Positions 45,233 to 54,238 of a DNA stretch of 64,000 nt are shown one piece after another. Under the pieces are notes generated by a model that worked only from the letters and a program-made list of their open reading frames with translations, did no database searches and was not told where the DNA came from. The DNA lies in NCBI GenBank assembly GCA_001314655.1, contig LJSF01000010.1, positions 1-64,000 of the forward strand. Reading direction: 5' to 3'. Origin of the DNA: Rhodobacteraceae bacterium HLUCCA08 (lineage in GTDB: Bacteria > Pseudomonadota > Alphaproteobacteria > Rhodobacterales > Rhodobacteraceae). Made by a program: the position numbers and the translations under genes. Every line of letters starts with the position of its first letter. The stretch's first letter is position 1.

Positions 45233-46396
45233 ATGAAACAGACGCTCGTCGCCTTCGCGCTCCTCGCTGCCCCGGCCCAGGCCCAGACCTGCGGCGGCCC
45301 CTTCCCGGACTTCCTCGACGGCATTCGCGCCGAAGCACGGGCTCTCGGCCATGACCCCGCCGCGACGGAGCGCTTTCTGCAAGGTGCCCGGATCGACGAC
45401 GCGGTCCTGCGCGCCGACCGGGAACAGGGCCATTTCCAGCGCGATTTCCTGGATTTCTCGCGCCGGCTGATCAGCCGGAACCGGCTCGACAACGGCGCCT
45501 GGCATGCCCGCCAATACGCCCCCACCTTCGACGACATCGAAGCCCGCTGGGGCGTCGATCGCGGTGTTCTGCTGGCCTTCTGGGCGTTCGAGACCGATTT
45601 CGGCCAGGTCCAGGGCGATTTCAACACCCGCGACGCGCTGCTGACACTCGCCCATGATTGCCGCCGGCCCGATCTGTTCCGACCCCAGGTCTTCGCCGCG
45701 CTCACGCTCTACGAACAGGGCGATTTCGACCTCGATACGACCGGCGCCTGGGCCGGCGAAATCGGCCAGGTCCAGATGCTGCCCCGGGACATCCTGGAAA
45801 ACGGCATCGACGGCGATGGCGACGGCCATGTCACGCTCAAGACCTCGACCCCCGACGCGCTGATGTCGGGCGCGGCGATGCTGTCATCGCTGGGCTGGCG
45901 GGCGAACGAGCCCTGGATCGTCGAGATCGTCGTGCCCGCCACGCTCGACTGGGCGCAGACCGGGCTCGACCAGCGCAAGCCCGTGACCGAATGGCAGGCC
46001 CTGGGCGTGACGGCCCGGCATGGCACCCTGCCGATGCCGCAGGCGCAAACCGCGGTGATCCTGCCCATGGGCCGCGACGGCCCGGCCTTCCTCGCCTATC
46101 CGAATTTCGACGTGTTCTTCGAATGGAACCAGAGCTTTACCTATGTGCTGACCGCGGCCTATTTCGCCACCCGGCTGCAGGGTGCGCCGGTCTATGACGC
46201 CGGAAATCCCGATCCGGGCCTCTCGGGCGAGGATATCCAGCGCCTGCAACAGCGCCTGACCGATCTGGGCCATGACGTGGGCGGGATCGACGGTATCCTC
46301 GGCGCCAAGACCCGCGCCGCGGTGCGCGCCGAACAGCTGCGGCTGGGCCTGCCGGCGGATGCCTGGCCGACGCGGGCGTTGCTCGATCGGCTCTAG
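45233..46396 (+). CDS. Lytic murein transglycosylase B-like protein with peptidoglycan-binding domain
   Basis: A 387-residue secreted enzyme (signal MKQTLVAFALLAAPAQAQ). The MltB-type catalytic domain has the Glu E120 in FWAFETDFG, then WAGEIGQVQMLPRDILENG and TLPMPQAQTAVILPMGRDGPAFLAYPNF. The C-terminal 65 residues are a peptidoglycan-binding domain (LSGEDIQRLQQRLTDLGHDVGGIDGILGAKTRAAV). It cleaves glycan strands to give anhydromuramyl ends. It follows element A5 and is transcribed by itself on the plus strand. Confidence 0.93.
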   Translation: MKQTLVAFALLAAPAQAQTCGGPFPDFLDGIRAEARALGHDPAATERFLQGARIDDAVLRADREQGHFQRDFLDFSRRLISRNRLDNGAWHARQYAPTFDDIEARWGVDRGVLLAFWAFETDFGQVQGDFNTRDALLTLAHDCRRPDLFRPQVFAALTLYEQGDFDLDTTGAWAGEIGQVQMLPRDILENGIDGDGDGHVTLKTSTPDALMSGAAMLSSLGWRANEPWIVEIVVPATLDWAQTGLDQRKPVTEWQALGVTARHGTLPMPQAQTAVILPMGRDGPAFLAYPNFDVFFEWNQSFTYVLTAAYFATRLQGAPVYDAGNPDPGLSGEDIQRLQQRLTDLGHDVGGIDGILGAKTRAAVRAEQLRLGLPADAWPTRALLDRL

Positions 46397-46398
46397 GC

Positions 46399-46788
46399 CT
46401 AGTATCCGTCGACCAGCGGCCGGCGGGCGCGCACCGGGAACCGGGTGCCATCCTCGATCACCAGCACCATCCGCGTGCCGTCATCGACAAAGGTGTCGCA
46501 GCGCTCCCCGCCCTGGACGAACGCCACGCAGACCCGGCCCGCATCAAGCACCCGGTAGACGCCCAGATGGGGTCGGTCGGTGTCGGTATACTTGTAGCTA
46601 TAGGCACCGTCCGCGCGATACCGCGACACGCTGCCGTCGTGGTATTCCACCGCATGGCCCGCCAGCATCGCCGTCAACTCCGATGCGCCATAGGCCCGGT
46701 CGGTGTCGCGCAGGGCGGTCTGCGCCGGCGCCGCCGAAGCCGCAAGAACCAGGGATGTGAGGATCAAGGGGATCGGGACCTTGCGCAT
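46399..46788 (-). CDS. Secreted protein of unknown function, 129 aa
   Basis: ATG 46788 follows GGAGGCGCC. A signal peptide (MRKVPIPLILTSLVLAASAAPAQT) leads to a mature domain with YGASELTAMLAGHAVEYHDGSVSRYRADGAY, VYRVLDAGRVCVAFVQGGERCDTFVDDG and VIEDGTRFPVRARRPL. The two Cys (RVCVAF, ERCDTF) probably form a disulfide. Similar small periplasmic proteins with GDGS..Y...G and CV.F.GG...RCD are known but unnamed. It is convergent with the MltB gene and ends two bases from it. Confidence 0.77.
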   Translation of the reverse strand: MRKVPIPLILTSLVLAASAAPAQTALRDTDRAYGASELTAMLAGHAVEYHDGSVSRYRADGAYSYKYTDTDRPHLGVYRVLDAGRVCVAFVQGGERCDTFVDDGTRMVLVIEDGTRFPVRARRPLVDGY

Positions 46789-46859
46789 GGCGCCTCCGGC
46801 TTGCGTGCAGCCTAACCCGGTTCGTGCGCCGCGGCCCAATCACGCCTGCGCGAGGCGGA

Positions 46860-49800
46860 TCAGGCCACCATCTGCTCGGCCTTCTTGAGGTCGACCGAAA
46901 CCAGCTGCGACACGCCCTGTTCGCCCATCGTGACGCCGAACAGCCGGTCCATCCGCGCCATCGTCACCGCATGGTGGGTGATGATCAGGAACCGGGTTTC
47001 GGTCCGCCGGGTCATCTCGTCCAGCAGGTCGCAGAACCGGGTCACGTTGGCGTCGTCCAGCGGCGCGTCGACCTCGTCCAGCACACAGATCGGCGCCGGG
47101 TTGGCCAGGAACACCGCAAAGATCAGCGCCAGCGCGGTCAGCGTCTGTTCGCCGCCCGACAGCAGGCTGAGGGTGCTCAGTTTCTTGCCCGGCGGCTGGC
47201 ACATGATTTCCAGCCCCGCATCCAGCGGGTCGTCGCTTTCGACCATCACCAGCCTGGCCTCGCCACCGCCGAACAGATGGGTGAACAACAGGCCGAAATT
47301 CTCGTTCACCTGTTCGAAGGCGGTCAGCAGCCGTTCACGGCCCTCGCGGTTCAGGCTGGCGATGCCGGTGCGCAGGGCCTTGATCGCCTCTTCCAGGTCG
47401 GTCTTTTCCTTGACCAGCGTGTCGTGTTCCTGCTGAACCTCTTTCGCGTCCTCTTCGGCGCGCAGGTTGACCGCGCCGAGGGCGTCGCGCTGGCGTTTCA
47501 GACGGTTCACATCCGCCTCGATCGCCTCGGCGCCGCGCATCTTGTCGGGATCGATCTTCAGGGTTTCCAACAGATCGGCCGGCGTCTGCCCGGTCGCTTC
47601 CGCGATCCGCTCGGCGGCGTCGGCGACGGTCTCTCGGGCGGCCTCGGCGCGGGCGTCGGCGCGGGCCCGGGCCTCGCGGGCCTCGCTGGCGGCGCGTTCG
47701 GCCTCGCGTTCGGCCAGGGCGGCCTCGCGCAGGGCGGTTTCGGCACCGGCCAGCGCATCCGCGGCGGCCTTGCGCCGCGTCTCGGCGGTGTCGATCTCGG
47801 CCATCAGGGCATCGCGCGCCGCGGCGATATCGGCGGGCGCGGCGCGGGCGGTCTCCAGCTCGGCTTCGCTCGCCGCCTTGCGCTCGGCCAGTTCGGCACT
47901 GCGCGTCGTCGCGGTCTGAAGCCGGTGGCGCCAGCCCGACAATTCCTTGGTGACCTCCTGCGCGCGCCGTGTGCGGGCCTCGCCCTCGCGGCGCAGCTCG
48001 TCATGGGCCGAGCGGCGGGTCATCATCGTCATCCGCGCCGCCTCGACCGTCAGCTTGACATCCTCGACCTCGGCCCGGGCATCGGCCAGGTCGGGCAGGG
48101 CCCTGCGCGTGGCCTCGGCCTCGGCAAGGGCCTTGCGCGCCGCCATCGCCTCTTCCTCGTGGCGGGACAGGGCCAGGGCCGAGCTTTCCAGCTTGCCCGC
48201 CGCGAGGTTGCGGTCGGCCTCGGCGCGGCTGGCGGCGCGGGCGGCCTCGGCGACCCTGGCGTCGGCGGCGCGGCGGGCCTCGCGGGCCATCCGGTCGGCC
48301 TCGGTCAGGTCGGCCAGCCGCCGGGTCAGGCTGTCATGGGCCAGCCGGGCGCCCTCGGCGCGGGCATTGGCATCCTCCAGGTCCTTGCGCAGGCTTTCCA
48401 GCCGGTTCAGCTGTTGCAGCCGCAGCGCGGCGGCGCTGGGGGCATCCTCGGCCCCGGCCCGGAACCCGTCCCAGCGCCACAGGTCGCCGGCCAGGCTGAC
48501 CAGCCGCTGGCCCGGTTTCAGATCGGCCTGCAGGCGCGACCCATCCGCGGCCTCGACCAGCCCGATCTGGGCCATGCGCCGGGCCAGAACGCCGGGCACG
48601 CTGACGACATTGGTCAGGGCCTGCACGCCGTCGGGCAGGGTCTGGGGCTTGGCATAGCCGGGCAGTTCGACCCAGCCCGAGGCCGCCTCGGCGCCCACCG
48701 CGGGGGCGCGCAGATCGTCGGCCAGCGCCGCGCCCAGCGCCGCCTCGTAGCCCGGTTGCACCCGCAGCCGGTCGAGGATCTGGCCGCGTTCGTCGCCGTC
48801 CCGGTCGACCAGCTTTTTCAGCGCCCCCAGCTCGGCGCGCAGCGCCCCGGCCTCGCCCTCGGCCTCGGAGCGGGTGGCGCGGGCCTCGGCCTCGCGGGTC
48901 TGGGCCTCGGCGCGGGCCTCATCGGCGCTGGTCAGCGCCTCTTCGGCACGCTGCGCCAGGTCGCGGGCGGCGGTTTCCGAGGCGGCGGCCTCGGCCATCG
49001 CGGTTTCGGCGGTTTTCAGCGCCGTCGCCGCCTCGGTGCGGGCGGTGCGGGCGCGCTCGGCCTCGGCCTCGGACTTGGCAAGGGTCTTGCGGTAATCCTC
49101 GACCAGACGTTCGGCCGATTGGTGCCGGGCCGACAGGCGGGCGGCATCTTCGGTCAGCTGGCTCAGCGCCGCTTCGCGGTCCTGCAGGACCTCGGCGGCC
49201 TCCTGCGCCGCGGCGCGGGCGGCGTCCAGCCGGGCCTCGTGCCCTTCGCCGGCCCTGGCCAGTTCGCGGGCTTCCCAGTCCAGGCGGTCGATGGTTTCAC
49301 CGGCATCGCGGTTCAGCGCCTCTTCGCGCTCCATGTCGCGGGTCAGCTGGTCGATCCGGGCCGCCAGCGTCTCGATCGTCGCCGCGGCACGCTGTTCCTC
49401 GTCGGCCAGACTGTCGCGCTGGACCTGCAGGCGTTGCAGCACGGCGGCCGCGATCGCCTCTTCCTCGCGCCGGGGCGGCAGGGCCTGTTCGGCACCGGCG
49501 CGGGCGGTTTCGGCGGCGCGGGCCGCGGTTTCGGCCCGGGCGGCCTCGGTGATCCGGTCCCGCAACGCCGCCTCGGCCGCGGCGCGGGCCTCGTCGGCCT
49601 CGCGCCAGCGGCGATACAGCAGCTGCCCCTCGGCCTGGCGCAGCTCCTCGCCGATCGCACGATAGCGCGCCGCCTGGCGCGCCTGCCGGGCCAGGGCCTG
49701 CAGCTGGTTGGCCAGCTGTTCGATCACGTCGTCGACCCGGGCCAGGTTCTGTTCGGCGCCCTTCAGCTTCAACTCCGCCTCGTGGCGGCGCTGATACAGG

Positions 49801-50315
49801 CCGGAAATCCCCGCCGCCTCTTCCAGGATCCGGCGCCGGGCCTTGGGCTTGGCATTGATCAATTCGCTGATCTGGCCCTGCCGCACCAGCGCCGGCGAAT
49901 GGGCCCCGGTCGAGGCATCGGCGAACAGCATCTGCACGTCGCGGGCGCGCACATCCTTGCCGGCCACCTTGTAGGCGCTGCCCACGTCGCGGGTGATCCG
50001 GCGGGTAATTTCAAGCGTGTCGCTGTCGTTGAACCCCGCCGGGGCAAGCCGTTCGGCATTGTCGATGACCAGCGCCACCTCGGCGAAATTGCGTGCCGGA
50101 CGGGTCGCCGCGCCGGCGAAGATCACGTCTTCCATCCCGCCGCCGCGCATCGCCGTGGGGCGGTTTTCGCCCATCACCCAGCGCAGCGCCTCGAGCAGGT
50201 TCGACTTGCCGCAACCATTGGGCCCGACGACACCGGTCAAGCCGTCATGGATGACCAGGTCCGTCGGGTCGACGAAGCTCTTGAACCCGTTGAGGCGAAG
50301 TCTGGTGAACCGCAT
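46860..50315 (-). CDS. smc: Chromosome segregation protein SMC
   Basis: A 1151-residue SMC. The N-terminal ATPase half has P-loop GPNGCGKS (31-38), KSFVDPTDLVIHDGLTGVVGP before it. Two long coiled coils (rich in Ala, Glu and Arg) flank a hinge of about 500-640 (PGYEAALGAALADDLRAPAV...). The C-terminal half has the signature LSLLSGGEQTLTALAL and Walker B VCVLDEVDAPLDD. It organises chromosomes with ScpAB. The frame on the other strand is a shadow. It stands alone in its strand block after a 70-base gap. Confidence 0.97.
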   Translation of the reverse strand: MRFTRLRLNGFKSFVDPTDLVIHDGLTGVVGPNGCGKSNLLEALRWVMGENRPTAMRGGGMEDVIFAGAATRPARNFAEVALVIDNAERLAPAGFNDSDTLEITRRITRDVGSAYKVAGKDVRARDVQMLFADASTGAHSPALVRQGQISELINAKPKARRRILEEAAGISGLYQRRHEAELKLKGAEQNLARVDDVIEQLANQLQALARQARQAARYRAIGEELRQAEGQLLYRRWREADEARAAAEAALRDRITEAARAETAARAAETARAGAEQALPPRREEEAIAAAVLQRLQVQRDSLADEEQRAAATIETLAARIDQLTRDMEREEALNRDAGETIDRLDWEARELARAGEGHEARLDAARAAAQEAAEVLQDREAALSQLTEDAARLSARHQSAERLVEDYRKTLAKSEAEAERARTARTEAATALKTAETAMAEAAASETAARDLAQRAEEALTSADEARAEAQTREAEARATRSEAEGEAGALRAELGALKKLVDRDGDERGQILDRLRVQPGYEAALGAALADDLRAPAVGAEAASGWVELPGYAKPQTLPDGVQALTNVVSVPGVLARRMAQIGLVEAADGSRLQADLKPGQRLVSLAGDLWRWDGFRAGAEDAPSAAALRLQQLNRLESLRKDLEDANARAEGARLAHDSLTRRLADLTEADRMAREARRAADARVAEAARAASRAEADRNLAAGKLESSALALSRHEEEAMAARKALAEAEATRRALPDLADARAEVEDVKLTVEAARMTMMTRRSAHDELRREGEARTRRAQEVTKELSGWRHRLQTATTRSAELAERKAASEAELETARAAPADIAAARDALMAEIDTAETRRKAAADALAGAETALREAALAEREAERAASEAREARARADARAEAARETVADAAERIAEATGQTPADLLETLKIDPDKMRGAEAIEADVNRLKRQRDALGAVNLRAEEDAKEVQQEHDTLVKEKTDLEEAIKALRTGIASLNREGRERLLTAFEQVNENFGLLFTHLFGGGEARLVMVESDDPLDAGLEIMCQPPGKKLSTLSLLSGGEQTLTALALIFAVFLANPAPICVLDEVDAPLDDANVTRFCDLLDEMTRRTETRFLIITHHAVTMARMDRLFGVTMGEQGVSQLVSVDLKKAEQMVA

Positions 50316-50454
50316 GGGCGGCGCTGCTCTTTCGATTCTGTCCTGAGGCGGGATGGTGCCGCGATCGAGGGCCGCGAGTCAATGAAGGCGCACCGGATAT
50401 GGGCGGACCGGCGGCGTTGTCCACAAGATATTGCCGATCCGCTGGGCGCAACCC

Positions 50455-50476
50455 GCCCCGGACCCCGATCCGGGGC
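50455..50476. repeat. Family D hairpin repeat, copy D1
   Basis: GCCCCGGA and TCCGGGGC form a perfect 8-bp stem with a 6-base loop, in the divergent gap between smc and the first GNAT gene. The centre of element A1 (6637-6657) is the same hairpin, and a weaker copy is at 25510. Confidence 0.5.
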
Positions 50477-50491
50477 CTCCACCGGTCGAGG

Positions 50492-50510
50492 TCCCGGGTC
50501 ACGCCCGGGA
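50492..50510. repeat. Family C palindromic repeat, copy C2
   Basis: TCCCGGGTCACGCCCGGGA differs from copy C1 (8584-8602) only in the loop (CAAG to CACG). It lies 15 bases after hairpin D1, so the two families sit side by side in this gap. Confidence 0.5.
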
Positions 50511-50560
50511 CGGGTCGCGCCCTCTTGACCGGCGCGCGTTTCCGGGCCCTGATCCGCGCC

Positions 50561-51028
50561 ATGATCATCGTCGACCCCGCCGATCCGCACGATCCCGGCC
50601 CGCGCGCGCTGCTGGAGGCAAGCCACGCGCTGATGCGGTCGCTGTTCCCGGCCGAGGCCAATCACTTTCTGTCGCTCGATGCCCTGGCCGCGCCGGGCAT
50701 CCATGTCTTCGCCGCCCGGCGCGGCGCCGCCGTTCTGGGCGTGGGCGCGCTGGCGGAAAAGGATGGCTACGGGGAACTCAAGTCGATCCATGTAGACGAG
50801 GGCGCCCGCGGCAGCGGCGTCGCCGATGCGCTGATGCGCCAGCTGGAGGACCAGGCGCGCGCGCTTGGCCTGCCGCTGTTGCGGCTGGAAACCGGGTCCC
50901 TGCTGCAGGCCGCGCACCGGCTATACGCCCGCCACGGGTTCCGGCGCTGCGGGCCGTTCGGCGATTATGCGGCCTGCGACCAGTCCGTCTTCATGGAAAA
51001 GCCGCTGGCCGATGCGGTCGGGCACTGA
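50561..51028 (+). CDS. GNAT-family acetyltransferase, 155 aa
   Basis: A GNAT protein with ALEKDGYGELKSIHVDEGARGSGVADALMRQLE, the acetyl-CoA-binding GARGSGVA (the R.GxGxA motif), and GLPLLRLETGSLLQAAHRLYARHGFRRCGPF. The acceptor is unknown. ATG 50561 is the start, although an earlier start cannot be excluded. Its last 17 bases overlap the next gene, also a GNAT. Confidence 0.85.
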   Translation: MIIVDPADPHDPGPRALLEASHALMRSLFPAEANHFLSLDALAAPGIHVFAARRGAAVLGVGALAEKDGYGELKSIHVDEGARGSGVADALMRQLEDQARALGLPLLRLETGSLLQAAHRLYARHGFRRCGPFGDYAACDQSVFMEKPLADAVGH

Positions 51029-51491
51029 ACGTCTGCGCCCCGGTGATCCACGGCTCGGGGCCGTGCTGGACCTGATCCGCGACGCCTTCGGCTTCATGGA
51101 GGGGCGGATCGACCCGCCGTCGTCGATGCACCGGCTGAGCCGCGCCGATATCGACCGGCAGGCGGGCGAAGGCGAGGTCTGGATCAGTCCCGATGCCGCG
51201 GCCGCGCCCCTGGCCTGCGTCTTTCTGACGCCCCGGCCGCCCGCGCTCCATATCGGCAAACTGGCTGTCGCGCGCAGCGCCCGGCGGCAGGGTCATGGCA
51301 CCGCCCTGATCGATCTGGCCGCACAGCGCGCCAAGGGGCAGGGCCTTGATTTCCTTGAGCTTCAGACCCGTATCGAACTGGTCGAAAACCACGCGACCTT
51401 CCGTGCAATGGGCTTCGACGACATCGACCGCAGCGCCCATCCGGGATATGACCGGCCGACCTCGATCACCTTTCGCAAGCCGGTCCGCTGA
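51012..51491 (+). CDS. GNAT-family acetyltransferase, 159 aa
   Basis: A second GNAT: AFGFMEGRIDPPSSMHRLSRAD, HIGKLAVARSARRQGHGTALIDLAAQRAKGQG and LDFLELQTRIELVENHATFRAMGFDD. The acetyl-CoA-binding motif is RRQGHGTAL. ATG 51012 overlaps the first GNAT by 17 bases. The two are not close paralogues; the pairing suggests coupled translation. The substrate is unknown. Confidence 0.85.
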   Translation: MRSGTERLRPGDPRLGAVLDLIRDAFGFMEGRIDPPSSMHRLSRADIDRQAGEGEVWISPDAAAAPLACVFLTPRPPALHIGKLAVARSARRQGHGTALIDLAAQRAKGQGLDFLELQTRIELVENHATFRAMGFDDIDRSAHPGYDRPTSITFRKPVR

Positions 51492-51503
51492 AATATTCGG
51501 AAC

Positions 51504-51517
51504 TTGACATGTATCAA
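51504..51517 (+). promoter_or_regulatory. FNR-type box (TTGAC-N4-ATCAA) with candidate class II promoter
   Basis: TTGACATGTATCAA is a palindrome that matches the FNR/FnrL consensus TTGAT-N4-ATCAA at 9 of 10 defined positions. Its centre is 51510.5. A TATATC hexamer at 51538-51543 would be a -10 element giving a start near 51551, so the box would sit near -41.5, the place for class II activation. The membrane-protein ATG is 69 bases after the box. TTGACA also reads as a -35. Confidence 0.6.
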
Positions 51518-51585
51518 GGGAATCCCCTATTCCCCGATATATCACATTCTTGCAATGTATCCGAAACACGCGAACGGAGCCCGAC

Positions 51586-52797
51586 ATGACCCCATCCATC
51601 CCCGCAGCCGAGAAATATTCTCCGCTCTACTTCCTTGCCTCGCTGGGCGCCGGCGGCCTCAGCGTCACCTTCTTCATGTATCTGATGTTCTGGGTGCCCC
51701 ACCCCGATCAATCGGTCCCGGTCTTCGAAGACATCACGGCCGCCTTCGCCTCGGGCGGGCCGCTGCTGCAGGCGGCGATCGTCGTCGCCGTCCTGGGCAT
51801 CGCCGTCATGGCGTTCCTGAACCTCAAGCTGCTGGTCTGGAACCTGCGCCGCTTCGCCGAATATTCGAAAACCGAGGCCTGGACCAAGCTGAAGAATTCC
51901 AACGGCGAAACCCAGGTCCTGGCGATGCCGCTGGCCCTGGCGATGAGCGTGAACGCCATGTTCATCCTCGGGCTGGTCTTCGTGCCGGGGCTGTGGAGCG
52001 TGGTCGAATACCTGTTCCCCGCCGCCCTGGTCGCCTTTGCCGCGATCGGCTGGCTGGCCTTCCGCTTCATCGGTGATTTCCTGGGCCGGGTCCTGTCCGA
52101 CGGCGGTGTCTTCGACGTGACCGCGAACAATTCCTTCGCCCAGCTGCTGCCGGCCTTCGCCCTGGCGATGGTCGCCGTCGGCATGGCCGCTCCGGCCGCG
52201 ATGTCGACCAACCCGCTGACCGTGGGCATCGCGCTGGTGATGTCGATCGCCGTCGGCTCTGTCGCCGCGCTCTATGCGCTGGTCGCCGCCATCGTCGCCT
52301 TCAACTCGATGCTGCATCACGGCACCGCCCGCGAAAGCGCGCCGACCCTGATGGTGGTCGTGCCGATCCTGACGATCCTCGGCATCATGACCATGCGCCA
52401 GAACCACGGGCTGCACACCACTTTCGAAGCCCACGGCGCCGATGTGCAGAACCTGCTGCTGACCACGACGATCCTGGCGATCCAGTTGGTGTTCCTCGGC
52501 CTCGGCCTGCTGGTCCTCAAGCGCCAGAAATACGCCGACACCTACCTGCGCGGCGACACCCTGTCGCCCGGCTCCTATGCCCTGGTCTGCCCCGGCGTGG
52601 CGCTGTCGGTGATGCTGCACTTCTGGATCAACAAGGGCCTGGTCGATGCCGGTCTGATCGCCAAGTTCGGTGTCGCCTACTGGGGCCTGACCGCCGTCGC
52701 GATCGCCTTCCAGGTGGCGATGCTGGCTCTGGTCTTCTCGCTCAACCGCCGGCATTTCCGCGCCCCCGCCGGTGCGGCGGCGGTCCCGGCCGAGTGA
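51586..52797 (+). CDS. Multi-spanning membrane protein, 403 aa, possibly TsoY family
   Basis: About ten hydrophobic helices fill the protein. It begins SPLYFLASLGAGGLSVTFFMYLMFW and has LVWNLRRFAEYSKTEAWTKLK in a loop, then MRQNHGLHTTFEAHG and YALVCPGVALSVMLHFWINKGL. From memory this resembles NCBI's TsoY family, some members of which are selenoproteins; this copy has no in-frame TGA and I cannot place the residue. Its function is not known. It stands behind an FNR-type box and a strong bidirectional terminator follows, so it is a single-gene, probably oxygen-controlled unit. Confidence 0.6.
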   Translation: MTPSIPAAEKYSPLYFLASLGAGGLSVTFFMYLMFWVPHPDQSVPVFEDITAAFASGGPLLQAAIVVAVLGIAVMAFLNLKLLVWNLRRFAEYSKTEAWTKLKNSNGETQVLAMPLALAMSVNAMFILGLVFVPGLWSVVEYLFPAALVAFAAIGWLAFRFIGDFLGRVLSDGGVFDVTANNSFAQLLPAFALAMVAVGMAAPAAMSTNPLTVGIALVMSIAVGSVAALYALVAAIVAFNSMLHHGTARESAPTLMVVVPILTILGIMTMRQNHGLHTTFEAHGADVQNLLLTTTILAIQLVFLGLGLLVLKRQKYADTYLRGDTLSPGSYALVCPGVALSVMLHFWINKGLVDAGLIAKFGVAYWGLTAVAIAFQVAMLALVFSLNRRHFRAPAGAAAVPAE

Positions 52798-52821
52798 TCC
52801 GGCACAGATAACGACTTCGGC

Positions 52822-52845
52822 AAGGGCGGCCTTCGGGCCGCCCTT
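52822..52845. terminator. Bidirectional intrinsic terminator
   Basis: AAGGGCGGCC and GGCCGCCCTT form a perfect 10-bp stem with a 4-base loop (TTCG). Its two ends are A- and T-flanked. It lies 24 bases after the membrane-protein stop and two bases beyond the decarboxylase stop, so it serves both convergent genes. Confidence 0.75.
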
Positions 52846-52846
52846 G

Positions 52847-54238
52847 TCACGTCAGCGCCGCCTCGACCGCGGCGATCGCCGCGCGCACATCGCCCGTGGT
52901 GGTGCGGTGGTTCACCAGCGCCGCGCGCAGGCAGGACACGCCCGCGACCAGGGTGGTCGAGAACACCGCCTCGCCCGACATCTGCAACGCCGCCGCGACC
53001 CGGTCGGCCTCCGCGCCGAGCGGTTCGAAACAGACCAGGTTCGACACCACCGGATGGGCCAGCCGCAGCTTCGGCGACGCCTCGACCAATTGCCCCATCA
53101 GCGCCGCCTGGCGGCAATTGTCGCTGATCGCCGCCCCCAGCGCCTGCCGCCCGCAGCCGCGGATCGCGGTCCAGACCTTGAGCGCGCGGAACCCCCGGCT
53201 CAGCTCGATCCCGTAATCGGTGAACCAGACGTCGCCGCCGGCAAGACCGGACCCGGCCCGCAGGTAATCGGGCCGCGCGGCAAAGGCGGCCTTGAGGTCG
53301 GCGCCCTCGGCCACAAGACAGATCCCCGCATCATAGGGCACGCCGATCCACTTGTGGAAATCGGCGGCGATGCTGTCGGCGCGCGCGATCCCGCGTGCCA
53401 GGTCGCGCCAGGGCGCCTCGGCCAGAAGCGACCAGAAGCCGAAGGCGGCATCGGCATGCAGCCACAGCGCTTCGGTTTCGGCGAAAGCCGCCAGGGCCTC
53501 GAAATCATCGTAAAGCCCCAGGTTCACCGACCCGGCCGTGCCCACCACGGCAAGCGGATGGCACCCGTCCGCCCGGTCGCGGGCCACGGTCGCCGCCAGT
53601 GCCGCCATGTCCATCCGCCCGGCGCCGTCCAGCGGGATCGGCCGGGCTGCCTGTGCGCCGTGGCCCATCACCTCCAGCGCCTTGGCGATGCAATTATGCG
53701 CGCCCTCGGCGTGATAGACCGTCACCGGCGGCAGATCGCGGATCCCCTCGGCCCGGACCCGCGGAAAGGCCCGGCGCCGGGCGGCGCTCAGCGCATGGAT
53801 CGTGGCCTGGCTGGTGCCCGTGGTCAGGATGCCGAAGGCGGTCTGCGGCAGCCCGGCCACCCGCGCGGTCCAGTCGATGACCGCGCGTTCGACCTCGGTC
53901 GCCGCCTGCAGCCGCCCGCCCAGGTTCACGTTCATCGTCGCCGCCACCAGTTCCGCCGCCGCGGCCTGGGGCAGGCCCGCGCCATGGACCCAGCCGAAGA
54001 ACCGCGGATGGGTGTTGCCGGTGCCATGGGGCAGGATCGCGGCCAGATCGGCGAACAGCGCCTCGACCGGCCGCGCCGCGTCGTCCAGCGCGACCGTGCC
54101 GGCAAAGCCCTCGGGCGGCGGGATCCAGGGATGATCCCGCGCCGCCTGCATCCGCGCCAGGCAGCGGTCCAGCAAATCGTGGAACGCCGCGCCGAAGCCA
54201 TCCCAATCGGCCGGGTCCAGCCGGTGCCCCTCAGCCAC
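52847..54238 (-). CDS. PLP-dependent group II decarboxylase (aromatic-amino-acid decarboxylase-like)
   Basis: A 463-residue enzyme of the DDC/GAD group. It has GNTHPRFFGWVHGAG, NLGGRLQAATEVERAVIDW, FGILTTGTSQATIHAL, H181 in GAHNC, HADAAFG (260s, Asp binds PLP) and the PLP lysine K296 in ADFHKWIGVPYD. The substrate is likely an aromatic or acidic amino acid, but this cannot be told. It overlaps by eight bases the TPP enzyme that precedes it, so the two may act in one pathway. Confidence 0.88.
   Translation of the reverse strand: MAEGHRLDPADWDGFGAAFHDLLDRCLARMQAARDHPWIPPPEGFAGTVALDDAARPVEALFADLAAILPHGTGNTHPRFFGWVHGAGLPQAAAAELVAATMNVNLGGRLQAATEVERAVIDWTARVAGLPQTAFGILTTGTSQATIHALSAARRRAFPRVRAEGIRDLPPVTVYHAEGAHNCIAKALEVMGHGAQAARPIPLDGAGRMDMAALAATVARDRADGCHPLAVVGTAGSVNLGLYDDFEALAAFAETEALWLHADAAFGFWSLLAEAPWRDLARGIARADSIAADFHKWIGVPYDAGICLVAEGADLKAAFAARPDYLRAGSGLAGGDVWFTDYGIELSRGFRALKVWTAIRGCGRQALGAAISDNCRQAALMGQLVEASPKLRLAHPVVSNLVCFEPLGAEADRVAAALQMSGEAVFSTTLVAGVSCLRAALVNHRTTTGDVRAAIAAVEAALT

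Noticed and set aside
46824-50528. Open frame of 1234 codons on the plus strand opposite smc
   Set aside because: It is the antisense shadow of a long high-GC coiled-coil gene. Its product is low-complexity Gly/Leu/Gln sequence with no family match, and smc on the other strand is unmistakable.
51586-52797. A selenocysteine codon in the TsoY-like gene
   Set aside because: The frame is complete without an in-frame TGA, so there is no sign of recoding in this copy.
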